The notes beneath the pieces were generated by a model. That model ran no database searches. It was not told the origin of the DNA and saw only the letters and a list, made by a program, of their open reading frames with translations. This document shows, piece after piece, positions 1 to 6,128 of a stretch of 6,971 nt of DNA; the stretch's first letter is position 1, and each line of letters starts with the position of its first letter. The stretch lies in assembly GCA_017521065.1 (NCBI GenBank), contig JAFXEA010000121.1, positions 1-6,971 on the forward strand, written 5' to 3'. Source of the stretch: Kiritimatiellia bacterium. Lineage in GTDB: Bacteria > Verrucomicrobiota > Kiritimatiellia > RFP12 > UBA1067. The position numbers and the translations under genes were made by a program.

Positions 1-49
1 CGAATTAAGAACTTGCGTTTAGTTTTGGATATGGCGATTTATGTTTTAT

Positions 50-57
50 GCTATAAT
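50..57 (+). promoter_or_regulatory. Extended -10 promoter of murC-murB
   Basis: A perfect -10 hexamer TATAAT lies at 52-57 and is preceded by TG at 49-50, giving the extended -10 nonamer TGCTATAAT (49-57). No good -35 is present at 16-18 bases spacing. The nearest candidate, TTGGAT at 25-30, is 21 bases away, but extended -10 promoters can work without a -35. Transcription would be expected to start near 64-65, only about 7-8 bases before the ATG at 72, which leaves no room for a Shine-Dalgarno. The same nonamer occurs ahead of uvrB. The match is seen directly; its activity is inferred. Confidence 0.6.
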
Positions 58-71
58 CAACCGGTTTTATC

Positions 72-2075
72 ATGATGAAAAGATACCATTTCACCGGAGT
101 GGGCGGCGTGGGCATGGCCGGCGTCGCCTTTCTGCTCAAACAGGCCGGACACGACGTATCCGGATGCGATCTGCATTCCTCGCCTCGCACCGCCTGGCTT
201 GAAGCAAACGGCATCAAGGTAAGCGCTGGACACTCCCCTTCACACATTACACAAGACCTTGACGTGTGCGTGTTCACTCCTGCCGTCCCCAAGGACAGCC
301 CCGAGTTTTTGGCCGCGCAGAAGTCGGAATGCCAAGTGAAATACCGGGGCGAGGTGCTTGCGGAGATTTTCAATGCTTCCAATGGAATAGCGGTCTGCGG
401 AACGCATGGCAAAACGACCACGTCAACTTTCATAGCAAAACTCCTTCGTGCGCTCGGAGAAGATCCTTCATGGTGCATCGGCGGAGAGACGGACGATTTC
501 CCCGTTGCCGGAACCGGCAAAGGGCCGATGGTGATCGAGGCAGACGAATCAGACGGAACGCTCGCGCTATACAAGGCCAAAACGCTTGTTGTCACTTCGC
601 TCGACTACGATCATCCAGATCACTTCAAGACTTACGACGATTATCTTGCGTGCTACCGAACCGCGATGTCGGCGGCTGATGAAGTGATTGAGACCACCAC
701 CCTCCCATCCGACGACTGGCCGGAGATACGTCCCCTCGTGCTCGGCGAACACAATGTCCGTAACGCCCGCACAGCTGTTGAGGTAGCATTGCGGCGGGGA
801 CACTCCCGGGAGGCCATCCTTGCGGCGTTGCCTGACGCACTGAATGCGCTTCCTGACCGTCGCTTCGAGCAGATATGCTCCAAGCCAACCATCATCTCGG
901 ACTATGCGCACCATCCTGTCGAAATCGAGTGTGCGCTTTCCATGGCACGCGCACTGAACCCGAAACGCCTGCGGGTCATGTTCCAGCCACACCGCTATTC
1001 CCGGACAAAAACCCTTCTGAAGGAATTTCCGCCCGCACTCGCGAAAGCGGATGAAGTCGTTCTGGTACCGGTATACGCCGCATTCGAGAAACCCATCCCA
1101 GGCGGAGACATTGCAGACCTCTATCATGAATTCCGCAATTACCTTTTGCAGAGACAAAAAGACGGATCGGCTTCCTGCAAGCTGATCCTTGCACGCACCG
1201 CAGCAGAGGCCTGGCGGCATATGTACCTCACTCAAGAGCCAGGAGATGCCATAATGCTCCTTGGCGCAGGAGACATAATCGGTCTTGTCCCGCAGATCCT
1301 CAAGGATGTGTCCAGTCAATCAAATGCTTCACCAGCAAAAGGAAGCCCGATAGAGCTTTCCGGGTTTTCGGCGTTTCGCACAGGAGGTGTCACATTCGGA
1401 CGGCTTGTCCGTTCAATGCCCGACACATCACGCGAATCAATCATAATCGGAGCCGGCACGAACACGTGGTTCAGCGACTGTGCGACCGATGCGGACATCG
1501 TAAAGGCGCCGCCGGAGTCGAACGCATCCAAGCCCGGCTCATCACTTATCGCCGGACATCCTGAACTTGCATTCATGGCTGGAATCCCCGGAACGATCGG
1601 CGGATGGGCGAAGATGAACGCCGGAGCGTTTGGCGATTCCTTCGGCAACCATATAGACCATGTAATCGCAGACGGCAGAAAGATCCCAGCATCGGAATGT
1701 GGATTCGGATACCGCACATCGTCCATTCCCGGGCTGATAACTCATGTGGAGCTGAAGTCCGAAGCGTCAGCTCAGGAGCTGAAATCCACAGAAGATTACC
1801 TGTCTCGCAGGAAGAAATTCCCGCCCCGTACATGCGGAAGCGTATTCAAGAATCCATCTTCAGACAATCCTGCCGGAAAGCTTCTCGAAGAAGCCGGCGC
1901 AAAATCGCTGAAAGTCGGCGGAGCGAGTGTGTGGAGCGAACACGCAAATGTGATTGTCGCCGAGGTAGGTTGCACATCATCCGACATACTCGCGCTCGCC
2001 CGGCTGATGGCGGCACGTGTTCGAGATTGCTTCGGAGTGTCGCTGGAGCCTGAGATCCGCGGACTTGAAGTTTAA
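72..2075 (+). CDS. murC/murB: Bifunctional UDP-N-acetylmuramate--L-alanine ligase / UDP-N-acetylenolpyruvoylglucosamine reductase (MurC-MurB fusion)
   Basis: This 667-residue cytoplasmic protein joins two steps of peptidoglycan precursor synthesis: MurB reduces UDP-GlcNAc-enolpyruvate to UDP-MurNAc with NADPH and FAD, and MurC adds L-alanine using ATP. The MurC module covers about 1-412. It has the N-terminal glycine-rich loop (GVGGVGMAG, 9-17), the ATP loop GTHGKTTT (110-117), EADESDG (156-162), DYDHPDH (178-184), HN (227-228), DYAHHP (277-282) and FQPHRYSRT (304-312). A serine-, alanine- and proline-containing linker (about 413-428) leads to the MurB module (about 429-667). That has GAGTN (460-464), GIPGTIGG (504-511), YR (547-548), GSVFKNP with the likely proton-donor Ser590, and a terminal EPEIR with the likely catalytic Glu661. 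Both modules are shorter than stand-alone family members: the MurC central domain and the MurB FAD-binding region have lost segments. The start is ATG 72 or the adjacent ATG 75; neither has a Shine-Dalgarno. The fold assignment is very secure. Confidence 0.96.
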   Translation: MMKRYHFTGVGGVGMAGVAFLLKQAGHDVSGCDLHSSPRTAWLEANGIKVSAGHSPSHITQDLDVCVFTPAVPKDSPEFLAAQKSECQVKYRGEVLAEIFNASNGIAVCGTHGKTTTSTFIAKLLRALGEDPSWCIGGETDDFPVAGTGKGPMVIEADESDGTLALYKAKTLVVTSLDYDHPDHFKTYDDYLACYRTAMSAADEVIETTTLPSDDWPEIRPLVLGEHNVRNARTAVEVALRRGHSREAILAALPDALNALPDRRFEQICSKPTIISDYAHHPVEIECALSMARALNPKRLRVMFQPHRYSRTKTLLKEFPPALAKADEVVLVPVYAAFEKPIPGGDIADLYHEFRNYLLQRQKDGSASCKLILARTAAEAWRHMYLTQEPGDAIMLLGAGDIIGLVPQILKDVSSQSNASPAKGSPIELSGFSAFRTGGVTFGRLVRSMPDTSRESIIIGAGTNTWFSDCATDADIVKAPPESNASKPGSSLIAGHPELAFMAGIPGTIGGWAKMNAGAFGDSFGNHIDHVIADGRKIPASECGFGYRTSSIPGLITHVELKSEASAQELKSTEDYLSRRKKFPPRTCGSVFKNPSSDNPAGKLLEEAGAKSLKVGGASVWSEHANVIVAEVGCTSSDILALARLMAARVRDCFGVSLEPEIRGLEV

Positions 2076-2111
2076 AGGCGTCTGACAGGAAACGCGCATT
2101 CCTCCAACACA

Positions 2112-2783
2112 ATGAAAAACCTATTTGCCAGAATCGCAGACAGATACGACACCATGAACAGGATAATGTCGCTTGGGATGGATCGTCTATGGCGTCGTTC
2201 AGCATTGAAGCACATTGAGTTGCCAGAAGAATGCAAGATATTGGATCTTGCTTGCGGAACCGGCGACTTCACCATCGAACTGGCACGACGCTGGCCAAAC
2301 GCCGAAATCACAGGAGTGGATCTTACGTCGGAAATGCTTGACATAGCCCGCGCGAAGCTCTCCGAAGTCCGTAATGTAACGTATCTTACGGGCGATGCGC
2401 AGAATCTCTCAATGCTGGAGCCAAAGCAATTCTCCCTGATTGTATGCGCATTCGGTTTCCGCAATTTCCCCGACAAGGCAAAAGCCCTGTCCGAGTGCCA
2501 CAGACTGCTTGCTGACGGCGGCAAGCTTGTTGTGCTCGAACTGTTCCGACCGACCTCGCGAATCATCGGAACGCTGGTCAATGCATGGCTTGCGGTTGTC
2601 TCACGTCTTTTTGCATCCGGAGCCTCCACCGAATACCGTTACCTTCGACGATCTGTAGCGAACACTGTGACCGCCGCCGATTTCATCACCATGGCAAGAG
2701 ACTGCGGCTTTTCTCTTTCCCGCAGCAGTTTCTTCCTGCCCTCCGCCACCTGCATAACATTGAAAAAGGAACAGCACGCCTGA
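2112..2783 (+). CDS. ubiE: Demethylmenaquinone/2-polyprenyl-benzoquinol C-methyltransferase (UbiE/MenG family)
   Basis: A 223-residue class I SAM-dependent methyltransferase that puts the C-methyl group on the quinone ring late in menaquinone (MenG) or ubiquinone (UbiE) synthesis. Near the start is the family signature ARIADRYDTMN (6-16), followed by an L-MDRLWRR segment (21-29). The SAM loop is LDLACGTGD (44-52), the acidic end of strand 2 is GVD (68-70), the family motif FGFRNFPD is at 114-121, VLELFRP at 141-147 and YRYL at 175-178. The length is at the lower end for the family because the protein begins almost at the first signature. The frame is open upstream only to the murC-murB stop and offers just a CTG there, so ATG 2112 is preferred. 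An AGGAA at 2088-2092 is too distant (about 20 bases) to be a good Shine-Dalgarno. The gene is 36 bases downstream of murC-murB on the same strand, so it is probably cotranscribed. Whether the product is menaquinone or ubiquinone cannot be decided here; no other quinone gene is in view. Confidence 0.9.
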   Translation: MKNLFARIADRYDTMNRIMSLGMDRLWRRSALKHIELPEECKILDLACGTGDFTIELARRWPNAEITGVDLTSEMLDIARAKLSEVRNVTYLTGDAQNLSMLEPKQFSLIVCAFGFRNFPDKAKALSECHRLLADGGKLVVLELFRPTSRIIGTLVNAWLAVVSRLFASGASTEYRYLRRSVANTVTAADFITMARDCGFSLSRSSFFLPSATCITLKKEQHA

Positions 2784-2800
2784 GTAGCACCATTGTGATT

Positions 2801-2824
2801 CGTCCAATGCGAAATGCGCGGACG
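2801..2824. terminator. Imperfect hairpin in the ubiE-uvrB convergent gap
   Basis: CGTCC (2801-2805) pairs with GGACG (2820-2824) and GCG (2809-2811) pairs with CGC (2817-2819). The result is an 8-bp stem with a three-base bulge (AAT) and a five-base loop. It sits midway between the stop codons of two convergent genes, where a bidirectional terminator would be useful. No T-tract follows it on either strand, so it is not a classical intrinsic terminator. It could be a 3'-end stabilising stem, a Rho-dependent end or a chance stem. Confidence 0.25.
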
Positions 2825-2843
2825 GAAAGATGAAGACGTTGCG

Positions 2844-4844
2844 CTATCGGCTCAATTTCTTTATCTGATCGCGCAGATATGCCGCCCGCTCGAACTCAAG
2901 CGCGTCAGCAGCCTCCATCATCTCTCGGCGCAGATCGTCAAGAACAGCCTGATCCACGGCTCCGCCCTCAACCGGCACGACAGAGGACACAGGCTTTCCA
3001 CCGTTCTTACCTGCCGTATATACATAGACCGACTCGTTTATCTTGCGCTTCACGGATTTCGGGACGATTCCATGCTCGGCGTTGTACGCCATCTGCTTTT
3101 CTCGATGGTATTTGGTTATGCCGATGGTTTCGTTGATCGCATCCGTCATTTTATCGGCATACAGGATGACACGTCCGTTCACATGGCGCGCACAGCGGCC
3201 TGCCGTCTGGACGAGCGATGTTGTCGAACGCAGGAAGCCTTCCTTGTCAGCATCCAATATCGCAACAAGTGCAACCTCCGGAAAATCCAATCCCTCGCGA
3301 AGCAGGTTGATGCCCACGAGGACATCAAACTCACCTTTTCTCAGCCTGCCGAGAATCGCAACGCGTTCAAGCGCGTCGATATCGCTGTGGAGATATTCGA
3401 CCCTGATGCCAGTCTCATGAAGATATGCGGTAAGGTCTTCTGCCGAACGCTTGGTGAGAGTCGTCACGAGAACACGGTCACCCCCTTCTGCAACCTTACG
3501 TATCTCCTCCATGAGGTCATCTATCTGGTTCTTCAGCGGACGCACCTCGATCTCAGGATCAAGAAGTCCGGTAGGCCGTATCACCTGCTCGGCCACCGTG
3601 TTCGACACCGAATACTCGTAGTCCCCCGGAGTCGCGGAGGTGAACACTATCTGATGCACCTTCTGCTCAAACTCCGGGAATCTCAGCGGACGGTTGTCCT
3701 TTGCGCTAGGCAGACGGAAACCGAAATCGACAAGCTTCTGCTTCCGCGCCTGGTCGCCGTTGTACATCGCCCTCAACTGCGGCACCGCGACATGCGATTC
3801 ATCGATTATCGTAAGGAAATCTTCGGGGAAATAGTCCAGCAGACATTCTGGAGGCTCGCCTGCCGCCCTGCCGGTCAACGGACGCGAATAGTTCTCGATG
3901 CCGTTGCAGTATCCAAGTTCGCGCATCATCTCAATGTCGTACTCGGTACGCTCCCGGACGCGCTGAGCCTCTATGTATTTCTTCGCCCCCTCGAAATATC
4001 TGAGACGTTCCGCAAGCTCATCTTCGATGCGCTTGTACGCCGCCTCCATCTTCTCCTTCGGCATGACGAACTGCTTGGCTGGAGTTATGACCACAGCCGG
4101 CATCGACACACCCGTTTTGCCCGTTACCGGATCAAGAGAGCGGATGGAGTCCACCTCGTCCCCAAAGAACTCCACGCGCACACCCTCAACTGCATATGCG
4201 GGGAAGATGTCGATAACATCTCCGCGCACACGGAAATTGCCTTGCACAAACTCCATGTCGTTGCGGGAATACTGCGCCTCTATGAGGCGTGCAATCAGGT
4301 TGCTGCGCCCGGTATCGTCCCCGACCGTAATCCGCACGGCGAGATCGCGATACTCCGTAGATTCACCCAATCCGTAGATGCATGAGACGGACGCAACGAC
4401 AATCACATCCTTCCGTGCAATCAAGGCGTTCGTTGCGGAAAGGCGGTAGCGTTCTATCTCCTCGTTGACGGACGCATCCTTTTCGATGTACGTATCGGTC
4501 TGCGGGATGTACGCCTCTGGCTGATAGTAGTCGTAGTAGGAGATGAAATACTCCACCGAATTTTCGGGAAAGAACTCCTTCAGTTCCGCAAAGAGCTGGG
4601 CGGCAAGCGTCTTGTTGTGGGAAAGTATGAGTGTCGGGCGATTCCACCTCTCGATGAGGTTCGCCATCGTGAAGGTCTTGCCGGAACCCGTCACACCCTG
4701 AAGGACAAGCCGGCTTTCGCCGGCTTCAAGTCCCTTCAAAAGCTTCGCCACAGCCTCGGGCTGATCACCCGTAGGCTTGAACGGAGCCTTCAATCTGAAC
4801 AGCTTCTCGTTGCTATGGCTCGTATTTTCTTTAAATTCATTCAT
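2844..4844 (-). CDS. uvrB: Excinuclease ABC subunit B (UvrB)
   Basis: UvrB is the damage-verifying helicase-like subunit of nucleotide excision repair. It is loaded by UvrA, holds the lesion and recruits UvrC for incision. From ATG 4844 the protein has 666 residues, the usual family length. Visible elements are Walker A GVTGSGKT (50-57), the tyrosine-rich beta-hairpin that clamps DNA (YYDYYQPEAY, 103-112), the helicase motif II box DESH (348-351), the SATPGDYE segment (403-410), motif V GINLLREGLDFPEV (511-524), motif VI QTAGRCAR (546-553) and the C-terminal UVR helical hairpin that contacts UvrC (about 635-664). Motif VI normally reads QTIGRAAR; the arginines are kept here. A TTG at 4847, one codon earlier, could also start the frame, but ATG is more likely. 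No Shine-Dalgarno is present and the promoter lies immediately upstream. The gene is divergent from cysK and convergent with ubiE, so it is probably monocistronic. I saw no SOS-type LexA box in the upstream region. Confidence 0.97.
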   Translation of the reverse strand: MNEFKENTSHSNEKLFRLKAPFKPTGDQPEAVAKLLKGLEAGESRLVLQGVTGSGKTFTMANLIERWNRPTLILSHNKTLAAQLFAELKEFFPENSVEYFISYYDYYQPEAYIPQTDTYIEKDASVNEEIERYRLSATNALIARKDVIVVASVSCIYGLGESTEYRDLAVRITVGDDTGRSNLIARLIEAQYSRNDMEFVQGNFRVRGDVIDIFPAYAVEGVRVEFFGDEVDSIRSLDPVTGKTGVSMPAVVITPAKQFVMPKEKMEAAYKRIEDELAERLRYFEGAKKYIEAQRVRERTEYDIEMMRELGYCNGIENYSRPLTGRAAGEPPECLLDYFPEDFLTIIDESHVAVPQLRAMYNGDQARKQKLVDFGFRLPSAKDNRPLRFPEFEQKVHQIVFTSATPGDYEYSVSNTVAEQVIRPTGLLDPEIEVRPLKNQIDDLMEEIRKVAEGGDRVLVTTLTKRSAEDLTAYLHETGIRVEYLHSDIDALERVAILGRLRKGEFDVLVGINLLREGLDFPEVALVAILDADKEGFLRSTTSLVQTAGRCARHVNGRVILYADKMTDAINETIGITKYHREKQMAYNAEHGIVPKSVKRKINESVYVYTAGKNGGKPVSSVVPVEGGAVDQAVLDDLRREMMEAADALEFERAAYLRDQIKKLSR

Positions 4845-4855
4845 CAACGTGCGTT

Positions 4856-4864
4856 ATTATAGCA
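4856..4864 (-). promoter_or_regulatory. Extended -10 promoter of uvrB
   Basis: Read on the minus strand, 4864 to 4856 is TGCTATAAT, a perfect -10 hexamer with the TG extension and identical to the nonamer ahead of murC-murB. No -35 match is found at 16-18 bases spacing; TTGAGA at 4890-4885 is 23 bases away. With a start of transcription around 4850-4849, the leader before ATG 4844 would be about 5-6 bases and contain no ribosome binding site. The sequence match is seen; the start site is inferred. Confidence 0.6.
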
Positions 4865-4940
4865 CACAATGATGCGGACTTGTTTCTCAAAGTAAATGCC
4901 ACTATCGACATCAAAACTCCACCGCGCCGTCACTCTTTTT

Positions 4941-4949
4941 TGGTATTAT
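4941..4949 (+). promoter_or_regulatory. Likely extended -10 promoter of cysK
   Basis: TGGTATTAT (4941-4949) is a TG-extended -10 with one mismatch to TATAAT, directly after a T-run (CTTTTTT). It has no recognisable -35. It lies 32 bases before the cysK ATG, leaving a leader of about 25 bases with a Shine-Dalgarno. Together with the uvrB promoter it forms a divergent promoter region between 4848 and 4981. No CysB-like or T-box/riboswitch structure was recognised in the short leader. Confidence 0.45.
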
Positions 4950-4966
4950 TCCATGTATTTCAAGAC

Positions 4967-4972
4967 AAGGAG
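4967..4972 (+). promoter_or_regulatory. Shine-Dalgarno of cysK
   Basis: AAGGAG is placed 9 bases before ATG 4982. It decides the cysK start: the same frame stays open back to 4880, but the added residues match nothing in the family. This is the only strong, well-spaced ribosome binding site in front of any complete gene in the window. Confidence 0.8.
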
Positions 4973-4981
4973 CACACAGTC

Positions 4982-5905
4982 ATGTCCACCATAGCAAAGA
5001 GCATTCTGCAGACAATAGGCGGTTCGCCGCTTGTCGAGATATCCGACAAGCTGAACAAGGGCAAGGCCCGTGTTCTCGCAAAGGTCGAATTCTTCAACCC
5101 GGGCGGAAGCGTCAAGGATCGCATCGCCCTTGCCATGGTGGAAACCGCCGAGAAATCAGGGAAGCTCAAGCCCGGCGCAACAATCATAGAACCGACAAGC
5201 GGAAACACAGGCGTAGGGCTTGCGCTTGTAGCGGCAGTGCGGGGCTACAATCTGATCCTCACGATGCCGGAGACGATGAGCATCGAACGGCGCAAGCTTG
5301 CCGCCGCCTATGGTGCGGAAATCGTCCTGACTCCCGGTGCCGCCGGAATGAAAGGCGCAATCGAGAAGGCAGAGGAACTGCGCGATTCAATTCCTGGTTC
5401 GATGATACTCCAGCAGTTCGAGAATCCCGCCAACCCATATTTCCACTACCGCACGACCGGACCGGAAATATGGGATGCGACCGGCGGCGAACTGGCGGCG
5501 TTCGTGGCGGGAGTCGGAACAGGCGGCACAATTACCGGCACAGGAAGATTCCTCAAGGAGAAGAACCCCGATGTAAAGATCGTAGCCGTAGAACCGGACA
5601 CATCGGCGGTTCTCTCCGGCGGAGAGCCCGGAATGCACAAACTGCAAGGCATCGGAGCGGGATTCGTTCCGAAGGTAATGGACGTTTCCTTGCTTGATGA
5701 AGTCGTAAAAGTCAGCGCAGAGGATGCCGGAACCACCGCCCGTACAGCCGCGGCGAATGAGGGGATGCTTGTCGGCATATCGTCCGGAGCAGCGCTCTGG
5801 GCGGCGCTGAAACTTTCAAAACGTCCTGAATTTGAAGGCAAGACGATTGTCGCACTTCTGCCGGATACGGGCGAACGCTATCTCTCCACCTGGCTGTTCG
5901 ACTGA
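4982..5905 (+). CDS. cysK: Cysteine synthase (O-acetylserine sulfhydrylase), CysK type
   Basis: A 307-residue PLP-dependent enzyme that makes L-cysteine from O-acetylserine and sulfide in the cytoplasm. Near the N-terminus is TIGGSPLV (11-18), followed by the PLP-binding lysine Lys45 in NPGGSVKDR (39-47). The substrate loop is PTSGNTG (71-77), the QQFENPANP segment typical of CysK is at 144-152, and the phosphate-binding glycine loop GVGTGGTITG is at 177-186. GISSGA is at 265-270, and the C-terminal PDTGERYLST (294-303) completes the active-site region. The length fits CysK (about 305-320) and there is no CBS domain, which argues against a cystathionine beta-synthase. The start is fixed by the Shine-Dalgarno at 4967-4972. 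The gene stands alone: no serine acetyltransferase (cysE) or sulfate assimilation gene is adjacent. It is divergent from uvrB and convergent with the oxidoreductase. Confidence 0.96.
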   Translation: MSTIAKSILQTIGGSPLVEISDKLNKGKARVLAKVEFFNPGGSVKDRIALAMVETAEKSGKLKPGATIIEPTSGNTGVGLALVAAVRGYNLILTMPETMSIERRKLAAAYGAEIVLTPGAAGMKGAIEKAEELRDSIPGSMILQQFENPANPYFHYRTTGPEIWDATGGELAAFVAGVGTGGTITGTGRFLKEKNPDVKIVAVEPDTSAVLSGGEPGMHKLQGIGAGFVPKVMDVSLLDEVVKVSAEDAGTTARTAAANEGMLVGISSGAALWAALKLSKRPEFEGKTIVALLPDTGERYLSTWLFD

Positions 5906-6128
5906 GCCGACCACAAAATGAAACGTCAACCAGCCAAACCAAAAATCAACGAATAGCTGACAATCGAGTGTCGACAAAAGGGAGGCCCCTGATGCGCCCA
6001 TCGCCTTGCGCAGCGAAATGTGCTCGATGCAGCGGTTGAGGCGGTTCTGGAAAGCGGCGGCTGGATTGCGCAGCTTGCATTCGTGCATAATCGAAACCTG
6101 CGCCAAGTACAGATCGCATAACTCCTCT
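5906..6128. other. Convergent intergenic region with an unexplained open minus-strand frame
   Basis: This 223-base gap separates the cysK stop from the oxidoreductase stop. I found no confident gene in it. On the minus strand one frame is open throughout (extending beyond both edges) and reads as a helical-looking, GC-ending-codon stretch around LRNPAAAFQNRLNRCIEHIS, but it has no ATG with a ribosome binding site. Another minus frame gives a 57-codon ORF from ATG 6119 to 5946, with AGGAG only two bases before the ATG, and its product is not recognised. Possible explanations are a decayed gene, a short unknown protein or a noncoding 3' region. Relation to any known family is not established. 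Confidence 0.4.
5976..5990 (-). terminator. Weak terminator-like hairpin after the oxidoreductase gene
   Basis: On the minus strand AGGG (5990-5987), loop GCCT and CCCT (5982-5979) form a 4-bp stem followed by TTT (5978-5976). It lies about 140 bases past the oxidoreductase stop. The stem is short and the T-run is brief, so this is only a candidate intrinsic terminator. Confidence 0.2.

Noticed and set aside
59..66. Perfect palindrome AACCGGTT at the expected murC-murB transcription start
   Set aside because: An 8-base palindrome is expected by chance every few hundred bases, and no second copy or known operator is seen.
567..1319. A 250-codon minus-strand frame inside murC-murB
   Set aside because: It is antisense to the conserved MurC motifs, has no start signal, and its translation shows no recognisable domain.
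2072..2629. A 185-codon minus-strand frame opposite ubiE
   Set aside because: It is Ser/Arg-rich shadow translation of the methyltransferase gene, with no family features.
2814..4385. A 523-codon open frame on the plus strand, antisense to uvrB
   Set aside because: Its product is rich in Arg, His and Leu, resembles no family, and lies wholly opposite the unmistakable uvrB. Long antisense frames are common in GC-biased genes.
4880..4981. N-terminal extension of cysK by 34 codons
   Set aside because: The extra residues do not match CysK, would span the likely promoter, and bypass the strong AAGGAG located 9 bases before ATG 4982.
4848..4981. Possible riboswitch or SOS box in the uvrB-cysK divergent region
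   Set aside because: The cysK leader is only about 25 bases, too short for a riboswitch, and no CTG-N10-CAG type LexA site was seen.
5969..5976. Palindrome TGTCGACA in the cysK-oxidoreductase gap
   Set aside because: Single copy, not near a promoter, and short enough to be chance.
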